Source: Methylorubrum thiocyanatum (GTDB lineage Bacteria; Pseudomonadota; Alphaproteobacteria; Rhizobiales; Beijerinckiaceae). Taken from it: DNA of 64,000 nt. The notes below the pieces were generated by a model, which was given only the letters and a program-made list of their open reading frames with translations, was not told the DNA's origin and did no database searches. The position numbers and the translations under genes were made by a program. The stretch lies in the NCBI GenBank assembly GCA_014138645.1, contig JACJIB010000003.1:704567-768566 (forward strand), written 5' to 3'. Positions 45,249 through 54,177 of this stretch are shown piece after piece (positions within the stretch are counted from its first letter, which is position 1; the number at the start of each line of letters is the position of its first letter).

Positions 45249-46709
45249 TCACAGGATCAGCGCGTCGGCCATCAGAACCTTGACATCAAGAAGCGTGATC
45301 GCGAAGTCGGGCCGCAGGTCACCATCGATATCGGCCGAGAGCACGCCCTTCTCGAAGCGGAGCTGACCCGCGCCGCTGAACGCGTGGGTGCCGATGAAGG
45401 TGAAGTGCTGGTCGCCCTGGAGGAGTGCGTTGGCGTCGATCTGAGAGAGATCGATGCGATCGCCCTGCGCGGCCGCGAAGCCGACGATGGTGTCGCCCGC
45501 CGAAACCGGGCTGTCGCTGATGTGCTGGAAGACGAACCGGTCGGCGCCGGCATCACCGTAGAGGCGGTCGCTTCCCGCGCCGCCGATCAGCACATCGTTG
45601 CCGTCCTGGCCGGCCAGCCGGTCGTCTCCGTCTCCCCCGATCAGCACATCGTTGCCGGCCCCGCCGAAGATGCGGTCATGGCCGCCCAGGCCCGACAGCA
45701 CGTTGGCGCCGTCGTTCCCGTAGATTTCGTTGGCGAGCCCGTTGCCGGTCGCGCCGATGTCGGTCTTGCCCAGCAGAACGATCTTCTCGACATTGTCGGG
45801 CAGGGCGTAGGATACGGAGCTGCGGACCGTGTCGTAGCCGCCCTTCGCGCTCTCGACGATCCGCGTGTTCGAGTCGGTGACGATGTGCGTGTCGTCGCCG
45901 CTCGTCCCCTTCAGCAACGGCCCCGCCGGTTGCGTGTCCGCGGGCCGAGCCTCGTAGGCGCGGAAATAGTCCACATACAGGGATGCGTCCTTGAGGTTCG
46001 GGTCGATCGCCCAGCCGCCGCCGGCCGCGAGGTTGATCATGAACATCGGATCGGTGTCGAGGCCCGCCGGGGTCGCCCGCGACCAGTAGGCGTGATCGTC
46101 GAAGTAGAACGTCATCCGCTCCGGCGTGATCTCCACGCCGTAGGTGTGCCAGCCCGACGACACGACGCCGGCGCCCGGATTGGCGCGGGCATACTCGCTG
46201 GTATGGCCTTCGAGCGTCTTGCCCGCCCAATCCCAGTCGTGCACCACGCTCGAATACTGGGTTGGCATCGCGGTGCCGTAATTCTCCATCACGTCGACTT
46301 CGACCACGTGATCGCGCGTGGCCGACAGCCGCTCCGATTCGAGCGACCAGAACGCCGACCAGACGCCCTTGCCGGTCGGCAGCCAGAGCCGGGCCTCGTA
46401 GTAGCCGTAGGGATCTCCGTCGCGCGTGGTCCGACTGGTGCCGTCGGGGAACGTGTTGGAGATCAGACCGCTCTGCAATTGCCCGTTCGCGTCGCGGGTC
46501 ATGTGAATGCGCAGTGCCGTCTCGCCGCCCTGCTGAACGAGCGAGAAGGGCGTGTTGCTGGCATTGGCCGGAAGGAACCGCGCCTCGCCGAAGGAGCCGC
46601 CCCAGGCCTGGCCGCTATACCAGTTCGCATCCGCGGTTCGGTTCGCGGAGACGCTGAGACTGCTGAACTCGTCCGCGTAAACCAGAGCGTATCCCGCCGG
46701 AGCCGACAT
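45249..46709 (-). CDS. RTX-type GH16 endo-glycanase (type I secreted, ExsH-like)
   Basis: A 486-residue protein with no N-terminal signal peptide. Residues ~1-250 are a GH16 domain with the catalytic motif VEVDVMENYG near residue 136. The C-terminal part has RTX nonapeptide repeats (GGAGNDVLIGGDGDDRL, GNDVLIGGAGSDRLYGDAG), which bind calcium and target the protein to a type I ABC exporter. This matches ExsH-type glycanases in rhizobia, which depolymerise exopolysaccharide outside the cell. A GAGGAACGGACG site precedes the ATG. The type I exporter genes are not in the window. Confidence 0.88.
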   Translation of the reverse strand: MSAPAGYALVYADEFSSLSVSANRTADANWYSGQAWGGSFGEARFLPANASNTPFSLVQQGGETALRIHMTRDANGQLQSGLISNTFPDGTSRTTRDGDPYGYYEARLWLPTGKGVWSAFWSLESERLSATRDHVVEVDVMENYGTAMPTQYSSVVHDWDWAGKTLEGHTSEYARANPGAGVVSSGWHTYGVEITPERMTFYFDDHAYWSRATPAGLDTDPMFMINLAAGGGWAIDPNLKDASLYVDYFRAYEARPADTQPAGPLLKGTSGDDTHIVTDSNTRIVESAKGGYDTVRSSVSYALPDNVEKIVLLGKTDIGATGNGLANEIYGNDGANVLSGLGGHDRIFGGAGNDVLIGGDGDDRLAGQDGNDVLIGGAGSDRLYGDAGADRFVFQHISDSPVSAGDTIVGFAAAQGDRIDLSQIDANALLQGDQHFTFIGTHAFSGAGQLRFEKGVLSADIDGDLRPDFAITLLDVKVLMADALIL

Positions 46710-47230
46710 CGTCCGTTCCTCAACAATCGTACATCTCGCAAAGATGTTCGTGAGAGGGTTGGCGGCTCACTTCTAAGAAAACCTGAATCGATATCGCTCG
46801 CGATGCAGAAGCTGCGGAAAACAACAGGCGCTCAGCATAATGGTTTCTTGAAGATCAACGCGGCATCATGATTTCGCTCGATCGCCAGCGGACGCGACGG
46901 CAGCGTGGATCCGAGGCGCACCGATACGTCCTTGCCTGCGGCGCCGGACGCTGGAACGCACTCCAATGCCCTCGATGACCTCTGGGCGGGAGGCACCGAC
47001 CAAGCGTGGCGCAACCATCCGTCGGAGTGAGGCACGGGAGCTCGCACCTCGATCATGGACCTCACAGACTCGCGATGATCGCCTGAGCAGCTCTCGGTGA
47101 TCCGATGCTCCGACGCGGAGACGCCGCCCGTCGATTCGCGGCGCCGCCGAACACGCGTTCGTCAGACGAAGCGAGGGCTGGTCCGAGAATTGCTGCGGAT
47201 CGCGGAAGATACACGTGAGGAGGAATCTTC
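46710..47230. other. Gap between glycanase and FkbM genes; no gene seen
   Basis: About 520 bases. AT-richer than the surroundings near 46770-46880. Reading frames in it are short and Arg/Ser-rich without similarity. It should hold promoters for both divergent flanking genes; no clear operator or mobile-element end was identified. Confidence 0.45.
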
Positions 47231-48070
47231 ATGGGCGGTCGATCGTACAAGATTGGCAGAAACGTGTCTCGCTGGCTCGGCGCGGTAGAATGCTTAGGCC
47301 TTCCGGGCGCATCCCGGCTCTTGTACGAGGCCTATTCCGGAATTTCGAGAAAAAGCAACTACGAAGTCAATGTTCCGGGATTGCATCAGCCGGTCAAGAT
47401 CAGAAAAAAGTCCACCGATATCAATGTTTTTATGCAAATATTCGCAATGGGCGAGTACGCGCTCGACAATTTCGCACAATCTTCAAAAGTCTTCCAACGC
47501 TACAACAATCTTGTCAGTCGCGGCATTCGCCCGTTGATCATCGATTGCGGTGCCAATTCCGGTATGGCGACGTTGTGGTGGCGCAAGATGTTCCCGCTTG
47601 CGAAGATCGTGGCGATCGAAGCCGCCGCGGATAACTTTGCGGCACTTACAAGAAACACGAGCGGCGATGAGGCGATAAAATGTGTTCATGCCGCCGTCTG
47701 GAGCCACAAGACGACGGTCAAACTCGATAATCCCGCCGACGATATGTGGGCCTTCCGCTTCTCCGAAGAGAGCGCCCCGGCCTCCGAGAGCCAGTCCGGC
47801 CTCACCGACACGGTCACGATTCAGGAGATCGTGGAAGAGGAGGCGGATTGGGAGAGTGTGCTGCTCGTCAAGATCGATATCGAGGGCGGTGAACGGCAGC
47901 TCTTCTCCGAGAACACCGATTGGATCGGCCGCGTGCCGCTGATCATCATCGAGACGCACGACTCGTTGCAACCCTACGATAAGACCAGCCTGAACTTCTT
48001 CAGGGCGGTATCGGCCTATGATTTCGAGGTTTGTTTCTCCGGGGAAAATGCGTTCGTTTATTTGTCGTAG
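47231..48070 (+). CDS. FkbM-family methyltransferase
   Basis: A 279-residue SAM-dependent methyltransferase of the FkbM type. The SAM-binding part is PLIIDCGANSGMATLWWRKMFPLAKIVAIEAAADNFAAL, followed by VHAAVWSHKTTVKLDN and VLLVKIDIEGGERQLFSENTDW, which carries the conserved D-x-E-G block. In polysaccharide clusters these enzymes may methylate sugars or glycolipids. GAGGAGGAATC lies just before the ATG. The gene is visibly lower in GC than its neighbours, suggesting transfer. It ends convergent to manC. Confidence 0.82.
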   Translation: MGGRSYKIGRNVSRWLGAVECLGLPGASRLLYEAYSGISRKSNYEVNVPGLHQPVKIRKKSTDINVFMQIFAMGEYALDNFAQSSKVFQRYNNLVSRGIRPLIIDCGANSGMATLWWRKMFPLAKIVAIEAAADNFAALTRNTSGDEAIKCVHAAVWSHKTTVKLDNPADDMWAFRFSEESAPASESQSGLTDTVTIQEIVEEEADWESVLLVKIDIEGGERQLFSENTDWIGRVPLIIIETHDSLQPYDKTSLNFFRAVSAYDFEVCFSGENAFVYLS

Positions 48071-48110
48071 GTCAGGGTCCCCCACCGCCGGTCGCGACAG
48101 GGCCGGCCGA

Positions 48111-48141
48111 TCCGACGGACATGGCGAGGCCATCCGTCGGA
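48111..48141. terminator. Bidirectional hairpin between FkbM and manC genes
   Basis: TCCGACGG(AC)ATGGC at 48111-48125 pairs with GCCATCCGTCGGA at 48129-48141, with a two-base bulge and a three-base loop. It lies between the convergent stop codons (48070 and 48157). Confidence 0.6.
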
Positions 48142-48156
48142 CCACACGCGCCGGTC

Positions 48157-49599
48157 TCAGCGGCCGTAGATGTCCTCGACGCGGATGATGTCGTCCTCGC
48201 CGGTATAGGAGCCGACCTGCACCTCGATCAGCTCCAGCGGGATCTTCCCCGGATTGGTGAGCCGGTGCATCGAGCCGATCGGCAGGTAGACCGCCTCGTT
48301 CTCGTGGACCAGCACCACCCGCTCGTCGACCGTCACCTCGGCAGTGCCCTTCACCACCACCCAGTGCTCGGCCCGGTGGAAGTGCTTCTGCAGCGAGAGA
48401 CGGCCACCCGGCGTCACCATGATCCGCTTCACCTGGAAGCGCTCGCCGATGTCGATGCGCTGATACCAGCCCCAGGGGCGGTACATCCGGCGGTGAGCGT
48501 CCGCCTCCGGATGCGCCTTCTCGCGCAGGACGCTGACGAGATCCTTCACCCGGCCCGACTGCGCCTTGGAGGCGACCAGCACCGCGTCGGGGGTCGTCAC
48601 CACCACCACGTCTTCCAGGCCGACCACCGTGGTCAGGCCTTCGCCCTCGCTATGCACGAGGCTGTTACGCGTGCCGATCAGCTCGACGCGGCCCCGCAAC
48701 GCGTTGCCCTGGGCATCGCGCTCCAGAACGCCCCAGACCGCGTCCCAGGTGCCGACATCCGACCACGCGAAGGAGACCGGCAGCACACCGGCCCGGGCCG
48801 TCCGCTCCATCACCGCGTAGTCGATCGAGATCTTCGGGACCTGTCCGAAGGCGTCGGCGTCGAGGCGCACGAAGTCGAGATCGGTCGTCGCCGCCTGGAG
48901 CGCCGCGCGGGCACCCGCGAGCACATCCGGGACGAAGGCTTCGAGTTCGGCGATCATCACATCGGCGCGGAACAGGAAGTAGCCGGAGTTCCACAGCGCC
49001 CCTTCGGCGATGAGCCGCTCGGCACCGGCCGCGTCCGGTTTCTCGACGAAGCGCTCGACCGTGCAGGCCCCTCCGGCTCCCCCCTCGGCCTCGGAAAGAG
49101 CGCTGCCGCGGCGGATATAGCCGTAATCGGTGGCGGGGCGGGTCGGCTCGATGCCCAGCGTCATGGTGTAGCCAGCGCGTGCCCCCTCGGCGGCCGCGGC
49201 GACCGCCCGGCGGAAGGCGTCGGCATCGCCGATGACGTGATCGGCAGCCATGATCAGGACGATTGCCCTCGGATCGGTCCGGGCGCTGTGGAGGGCAGCA
49301 ACCGCGACGGCGGCGGCCGAGTCGCGCCCTTGCGGTTCGAGGATGATATCGGCGGAGAGCCCTGCCTGCACGAGCTGTTCGGCCACGATGAAGCGGGACT
49401 CGGCCGCCGCGATCACGGTGGGCCGGGCGAACAGGCCCGGCTCGGCGACGCGGCGCGCGGTGGCCTGAAAGGTGGATTGCTCCGCATCGACAAGGCGGGC
49501 GAATTGCTTGGGCATGCTCTCGCGTGAGGCCGGCCACAGCCGCGTGCCCGATCCGCCACACAGGATCACAGGGCGGATGAGAGAAGAGGACTCGCGCAC
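48157..49599 (-). CDS. manC: Mannose-1-phosphate guanylyltransferase / mannose-6-phosphate isomerase
   Basis: Bifunctional enzyme of GDP-mannose synthesis, 480 residues. The N-terminal nucleotidyltransferase has the pyrophosphorylase motif LCGGSGTRLWPASRESMPKQF; the C-terminal third is the type II PMI/cupin domain with RPWGWYQRIDIGERFQVKRI, SLQKHFHRAEHWVVVKG and YLPIGSMHRLTNPG. Start GTG 49599 is preceded by AAGGAAAG. GDP-mannose, made with the phosphomannomutase at 50642, would feed one or more of the cluster's glycosyltransferases. Transcribed convergently to the FkbM gene. Confidence 0.93.
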   Translation of the reverse strand: MRESSSLIRPVILCGGSGTRLWPASRESMPKQFARLVDAEQSTFQATARRVAEPGLFARPTVIAAAESRFIVAEQLVQAGLSADIILEPQGRDSAAAVAVAALHSARTDPRAIVLIMAADHVIGDADAFRRAVAAAAEGARAGYTMTLGIEPTRPATDYGYIRRGSALSEAEGGAGGACTVERFVEKPDAAGAERLIAEGALWNSGYFLFRADVMIAELEAFVPDVLAGARAALQAATTDLDFVRLDADAFGQVPKISIDYAVMERTARAGVLPVSFAWSDVGTWDAVWGVLERDAQGNALRGRVELIGTRNSLVHSEGEGLTTVVGLEDVVVVTTPDAVLVASKAQSGRVKDLVSVLREKAHPEADAHRRMYRPWGWYQRIDIGERFQVKRIMVTPGGRLSLQKHFHRAEHWVVVKGTAEVTVDERVVLVHENEAVYLPIGSMHRLTNPGKIPLELIEVQVGSYTGEDDIIRVEDIYGR

Positions 49600-49847
49600 G
49601 TGATCAGCTTTCCTTCGGTTTGGCTCACTTCGTGGGCCGGAGTCGCTTAAGGCTTTTGGCTTGCAGCCTATCGCTGGGCGGGAGACATCTTCAATGTCGA
49701 TAGCCGGCGCATCGATCGGATGTCCAACTTTGAGGCAAATACGAAAGCAACAGACTTATTTCGCGGCATGGAACGATATCGCAAAATCCTGTCGTGAATG
49801 AATTTTGCTGCAGCCGTGCGACATCAAACCCTTTCGACACGAATTCG

Positions 49848-50279
49848 TTACAGATCCCGACCGGTCGCCTCCAAGCATTCACGCAGGACGAGTCCGAGCA
49901 CGTTCAGATCGACCGGTTTTGCGAGAAACCAAGCTCCCAGAGCGATGTCCCCAAGCCGAGGCAGGCTCTGGGCGGAGGTGATGAGAATGGCGATATGCGG
50001 GAAGTCGGCGCGGGCGATCCGCGCCAGCTCGTATCCATCGACGCGTCCCGGCGTGATCACGTCCGTGATCAGCGCCTGCACATCGGGCGTCGTGCGAAGA
50101 CAGGTGAGAGCATCGTCGCAGGTCGGGGCGGCGATCACACGAAAGCCCTCGCGAGACAGTGCTTCACAGGTCGTCGTCCGGACGGCGATCTCGTCCTCCG
50201 CGACAATGACAAGAGGACGTTCTGTCGTGCCCGGTCCGTCTCGCGAGAGGGACCGAACAGGCAAAGAGGTGTGAGGCAC
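49848..50279 (-). CDS. Single-domain response regulator (CheY-like receiver)
   Basis: A 143-residue receiver domain without output domain. The acidic pocket is VIVAEDE, the phospho-acceptor is Asp73 (ALITDVITPG), and the conserved Lys is Lys121 (FLAKPVDL). Thr/Ser at the switch position is in ILITSA. It ends soon after the fold. The N-terminal ~18 residues (GTG start) are outside the fold and the start is not decided by a ribosome site. Its location between manC and the phosphomannomutase gene suggests a regulatory link to exopolysaccharide production; no sensor kinase is in the window. Confidence 0.8.
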   Translation of the reverse strand: MPHTSLPVRSLSRDGPGTTERPLVIVAEDEIAVRTTTCEALSREGFRVIAAPTCDDALTCLRTTPDVQALITDVITPGRVDGYELARIARADFPHIAILITSAQSLPRLGDIALGAWFLAKPVDLNVLGLVLRECLEATGRDL

Positions 50280-50641
50280 GCTCGAACGTCACCGATTGAT
50301 CAGAGGCGAGCCATGGAGGACCGGTCCGACAGCGATGCCAGTGGCCCCAGGGAAATCGGATGGCATGCCTTGGTTTCAGTTGCCGGAACACAAGCATTCG
50401 TCGTGCCATCGAGGCACGAGCGGATCGCTGGACTGCCTTGGAGTTCAAACGCTGACGAACATGCGATCTCGCTTTCTGGCTGGAAGCGACGAAGAACCCG
50501 ACGGTGGCGGCGATCGAGGTGTGGAATTTCGCTCCGGGCTCACCCTAGACGGTCTGCTGGCCTGGAATTTGATCTCGTTTCGGCGTCTCCTGCGGCGGTG
50601 CACGGGGTCTCGTTCGCCGCCGCCCGCGCGAAAGGTCTGCC
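50280..50641. other. Gap before the phosphomannomutase gene; no gene seen
   Basis: About 360 bases between divergent genes. The plus-strand frame of one short reading frame is open but its translation lacks a plausible start or similarity. It must include promoters for both the response regulator and manB genes. No operator palindrome was noticed. Confidence 0.45.
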
Positions 50642-52198
50642 ATGTCCTCCGACCGGTTTCCCAAGGCCTCCCCCATGACCTTCCCCACGCCCCGGCCGAA
50701 GCTCGAGCCCAACACCTTCGCCTTCGAGCAGTTGCCGATGGTCAAGCCCACCGGCTTTCGCGAGTACGATGCCCGCTGGCTGTTCCCGCAGGAGATCAAC
50801 CTCATGGGCGTCCAGGCGCTGGGCTTAGGCCTCGGCACCCTGATCCATGAGCGCGGCGTGCGCCCCGACATCGTCACCGGACACGACTTCCGCAGCTACT
50901 CCGCCGCGATCAAGCTCGCGCTCATCGCCGGCATGCAGGCGGCCGGCCTGCGGGTGAAGGATATCGGGCTGGCCCTCTCGCCCATGGCCTATTTCGGCCA
51001 GTTCGCCCTCGACTGCCCGTGCGTGGCCATGGTCACCGCCTCGCACAACGACAACGGCTGGACCGGCGTGAAGATGGGCGCCGAGCGGCCGATGACCTTC
51101 GGCCCCGACGAGATGGGCCGCCTCAAGGAGATCGTCACCACGGGCGCGTTCCAGTACCGCGACGGCGGTGCCTACGAATTCGTGCCCGACTTCGCGAACG
51201 TCTATCTCGACGACCTCGTGGCCCGCACCAAGCCCGTCTCGCGCAAACTCAAGGTCGTGGCCGCCTGCGGCAACGGCACCGCCGGCGCCTTCGCCCCCGC
51301 CTTGCTGGAGCGGCTCGGGGTCGAGGTGATCCCGCTCGACGTCGAGCCCGATCACAGCTTCCCGCGCTACAACCCCAACCCCGAGGACATGGCGATGCTG
51401 CACGCCATCGCCGACAAGGTGCGCGAGACCGGCGCCGATGTCGGGCTCGGCTTCGACGGCGACGGCGACCGCTGCGGCGTGGTCGACGACGAGGGCGAGG
51501 AGATCTTCGCCGACAAGATCGGGGTGATGCTGGCGCGCGACCTGTCCAAGCTTCATCCGAACGCGACCTTCGTGGTCGATGTGAAGTCGACCGGCCTCTA
51601 CGCCGCCGATCCCGAGCTTCAGGCCCGCGGCGTGCGCACCGACTACTGGAAGACGGGGCACTCCTACATCAAGCGCCGGGTCAACGAACTCTCGGCGCTG
51701 GCCGGCTTCGAGAAGTCGGGGCACTTCTTCTTCAACGCGCCGGTGGGGCGGGGCTACGACGATGGCCTGCTGACCGCGATTGCGGTGATCGAGATGCTCG
51801 ACCGCAACCCGGATCGCTCGATGGCCGATCTCTACCGGGCGCTGCCGAAGACCTGGGGCTCGCCGACGATGTCGCCGCACTGCGCCGACGAGGTGAAGTA
51901 CGGCGTGGTGGCGGCGGTGACCGAGCGGTTCCGGGCGCTGCACGCGGCGAGCGAGCCGGTGGGGGGCCATGCGATCACCGATCTGGTGACGGTCAACGGC
52001 GTGCGGGTGACGACGGACGACGGCACCTGGGGTCTGGTGCGGGCCTCCTCGAACAAGCCGGAACTGGTGGTGGTGGTGGAGAGCCCGGTCTCGGAGGCGC
52101 GGCTGCGGGAGATGTTTGCCGCCGTCGACGCGGTGCTGCGCGAGCATCCGGACGTCGGCGCCTACAACCAGACCCTTTCATCCGGCGCAGGAACCTGA
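50642..52198 (+). CDS. manB: Phosphomannomutase/phosphoglucomutase
   Basis: Converts mannose-6-phosphate to mannose-1-phosphate (and often glucose phosphates), 518 residues. The phosphoserine loop is AMVTASHNDNGWTGVK, the Mg-binding loop GLGFDGDGDRCGVVDDEG, and the sugar-binding and phosphate-binding loops appear as GLYAADPELQ and the C-terminal VRASSNKPELVVVVES. It supplies the substrate of ManC. A second ATG 33 bases downstream is possible. Start and length are normal for ManB/AlgC-type enzymes. It ends 10 bases before the stop of the convergent coxG-like gene. Confidence 0.92.
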   Translation: MSSDRFPKASPMTFPTPRPKLEPNTFAFEQLPMVKPTGFREYDARWLFPQEINLMGVQALGLGLGTLIHERGVRPDIVTGHDFRSYSAAIKLALIAGMQAAGLRVKDIGLALSPMAYFGQFALDCPCVAMVTASHNDNGWTGVKMGAERPMTFGPDEMGRLKEIVTTGAFQYRDGGAYEFVPDFANVYLDDLVARTKPVSRKLKVVAACGNGTAGAFAPALLERLGVEVIPLDVEPDHSFPRYNPNPEDMAMLHAIADKVRETGADVGLGFDGDGDRCGVVDDEGEEIFADKIGVMLARDLSKLHPNATFVVDVKSTGLYAADPELQARGVRTDYWKTGHSYIKRRVNELSALAGFEKSGHFFFNAPVGRGYDDGLLTAIAVIEMLDRNPDRSMADLYRALPKTWGSPTMSPHCADEVKYGVVAAVTERFRALHAASEPVGGHAITDLVTVNGVRVTTDDGTWGLVRASSNKPELVVVVESPVSEARLREMFAAVDAVLREHPDVGAYNQTLSSGAGT

Positions 52199-52208
52199 CG
52201 GGACGGGG

Positions 52209-52682
52209 TCAGGAGGCGGCGGCGACGGCCGCCTCGGGTGCGGGGGCGCCGAGTTCGGCGGCGAAGCTGCCGAAGAACTGGTCGGCGAGCTTGCGGGACG
52301 TCGCCTGGATCAGGCGCCCGCCGAGGGAGGCGATCTTGCCGCCCGTCTCGGCCTTGGCCTCGTAGGTCAGCACGGTCTCCGCCCCATCCTCGCGCAGCGT
52401 GACGGTGGCGCGGCCCTTGGCGAAGCCCGCCATGCCGCCGTTGCCCTGGCCGACGAGGGTATAACCCTCCGGCGCGCGGATCTCCTCAAAGCGCACCGTG
52501 CCGGCGAAGGTCGCCGAGACCGGCCCGACCTTGAGGGCGACCTTGGCAGCCATCTCCTCCGGGGAGACCTGCGTCAGCTCCTTGCAGCCGGGGATGCAGC
52601 GAGCCAGCACCTCCGGATCGTTCAAGGCGGCCCAGACCGACGCGCGCGGCGCCGCGATGCGATACTCGCCGGTGATGTCCAT
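52209..52682 (-). CDS. CoxG-like SRPBCC protein
   Basis: A 157-residue START/SRPBCC-fold protein of the carbon-monoxide-dehydrogenase subunit G family: it begins MDITGEYRIAAPRASVWAALNDPEVLARCIPGCKEL and continues with VSATFAGTVRFEEI, typical of CoxG. In CO-oxidising bacteria CoxG helps tether the hydroxylase to the membrane; in related Mo-hydroxylase operons its role is less clear. ATG at 52682 is chosen because GGGAGGAAGTG lies just before it. It is the last gene of the minus-strand operon that starts with the FAD subunit. Confidence 0.88.
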   Translation of the reverse strand: MDITGEYRIAAPRASVWAALNDPEVLARCIPGCKELTQVSPEEMAAKVALKVGPVSATFAGTVRFEEIRAPEGYTLVGQGNGGMAGFAKGRATVTLREDGAETVLTYEAKAETGGKIASLGGRLIQATSRKLADQFFGSFAAELGAPAPEAAVAAAS

Positions 52683-52709
52683 CACTTCCTCCCGATCGGA
52701 ATCAGCCGC

Positions 52710-53414
52710 TCAGACCGCGCAGTAGCGGTCCTGAATTTCGGTATCGGCGCGCAGAGCCGCGGCCGAGCTTTCGTGCACCACGGCGCCCTGATCGATGATG
52801 ACGGCGCGGTCTGCGAGGTTGAGCGCCCACTCGACATTCTGCTCGACGAGGAGCAGCGTGACGCCGCGCTCGCGCAGGGCGAGGAACAGCCGGCCCATCT
52901 CCTCGACCAGCACCGGCATGATGCCCTCCGAGGGCTCGTCGAGCAGGATAAGCTTGGGGCGCGCGATCATGGCGCGGGCGATGGCCAGCATCTGCTGCTC
53001 GCCGCCGGACATCGTCACCGCCGTCTGGTCGAGCCGCTCGGCGAGGCGCGGGAAGGTCTCGGCGATCTCGGCGATGGCCGGCCCCTCCTTGATCGCGGCG
53101 GAGGCCCGGAGCAGGCCGAGCTTCAGGTTCTCGCGCACGCTCAGGCCCGGAACGATGCGCCGGTCCTCGGGCACGTAGGCAAGCCCGAGCGGGAAGCGGG
53201 CATGGGCCGGGCGGCCGAGCAGATCCTGGCCGAGGAAGCGGACGGAGCCGGCCACCTTCGGGATCAGGCCCATCACCGCCTTCATGGTGGTGGTCTTGCC
53301 CGCGCCGTTGCGGCCGACCAGCGCCAGGATCTCGCCCTGGCGCACGTCGAGGGAGAGGCCGTGCAGCACGTGGCTCGGGCCGTACCACGCGTCGAGGCGA
53401 TCGATCTCAAGCAT
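52710..53414 (-). CDS. livF: Branched-chain-type ABC transporter ATP-binding protein (LivF)
   Basis: A 234-residue ABC ATPase. Walker A is GRNGAGKTT, the signature is MSGGEQQMLAIARAM, and Walker B is LILLDEPSEG. Together with the LivG homologue it powers the importer encoded by the same operon. Its start overlaps the livG stop by 8 bases. Substrate specificity is set by the binding protein, which clusters with amide/urea/branched-chain amino-acid types and cannot be named from sequence alone. Confidence 0.92.
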   Translation of the reverse strand: MLEIDRLDAWYGPSHVLHGLSLDVRQGEILALVGRNGAGKTTTMKAVMGLIPKVAGSVRFLGQDLLGRPAHARFPLGLAYVPEDRRIVPGLSVRENLKLGLLRASAAIKEGPAIAEIAETFPRLAERLDQTAVTMSGGEQQMLAIARAMIARPKLILLDEPSEGIMPVLVEEMGRLFLALRERGVTLLLVEQNVEWALNLADRAVIIDQGAVVHESSAAALRADTEIQDRYCAV

Positions 53415-54177
53415 GGCCGTACCCGCCGCTCTGGCCGAGATAGACCCGGCGCACCTCCCGGTCGGCCTGGATCTCGGCCGGCGTCCCGTCGGCGATGAGC
53501 CGGCCGTGATGCAGCACGAGGATCCGCTCCGACAGGCCGAGGATCATCTTCATCTTGTGCTCGACGAGCAGGATGGTGCGGCTCTCGCCCAGGCGGCGCA
53601 GCAGCGCCACCATCTCCTTGGTCTCCTCCGGCCCCATCCCGGCGGTGGGCTCGTCGAGGAGCAGCAGACGCGGATCGGCGGCGAGCGCGATGCCGATCTC
53701 CAGCGCCCGCTGCTCGCCATGGGCGAGGGCGGCGGCGGGCCGGTCGCGGCGCCCGGCGAGGCCGACGGATTCGAGGATGTCGTCGGCGCGGACGGCGAGA
53801 TCGGTGCGCGCGTCGCGTCGGGACCAGAAATCGTAGCGGCTGACCCGCGCCTGGAGGGCGGTGCGCACGTTCTCATGGGCAGTCAGCCGCGGGAAGACGT
53901 TGGTGATCTGGTAGGAGCGGGCGATGCCGAGATGGGCAAAGCGCGCCTGGGGCACCCGCGTCATGTCGCGGCCCGAGAAGCGTAAGCGCCCGCTCGTCGG
54001 CTTCAGAGCGCCGGAGAGCAGGTTGAAGAAGGTGCTCTTCCCCGCTCCGTTCGGACCGATGATCGCGGTGATGCGCCCCTCGCCGAAGGCGGCGCTGACG
54101 CCTTCGAGCGCGGTGAAGGCGCCGAAGCGGCGGCCGAGATTCTCGACCTCGAGGATGGGATTCGCGATCGGGTTCAT
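53407..54177 (-). CDS. livG: Branched-chain-type ABC transporter ATP-binding protein (LivG)
   Basis: A 256-residue ABC ATPase with Walker A GPNGAGKST, signature-region ALAHGEQRALEIG and Walker B RLLLLDEPTAG, and the LivG-specific N-terminal LEVENLGRRFGAFTALEGV. Start at 54177 overlaps the LivM stop as ATGA, indicating coupled translation; the longer frame upstream runs into the livM sequence. Works with LivF. Confidence 0.93.
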   Translation of the reverse strand: MNPIANPILEVENLGRRFGAFTALEGVSAAFGEGRITAIIGPNGAGKSTFFNLLSGALKPTSGRLRFSGRDMTRVPQARFAHLGIARSYQITNVFPRLTAHENVRTALQARVSRYDFWSRRDARTDLAVRADDILESVGLAGRRDRPAAALAHGEQRALEIGIALAADPRLLLLDEPTAGMGPEETKEMVALLRRLGESRTILLVEHKMKMILGLSERILVLHHGRLIADGTPAEIQADREVRRVYLGQSGGYGHA

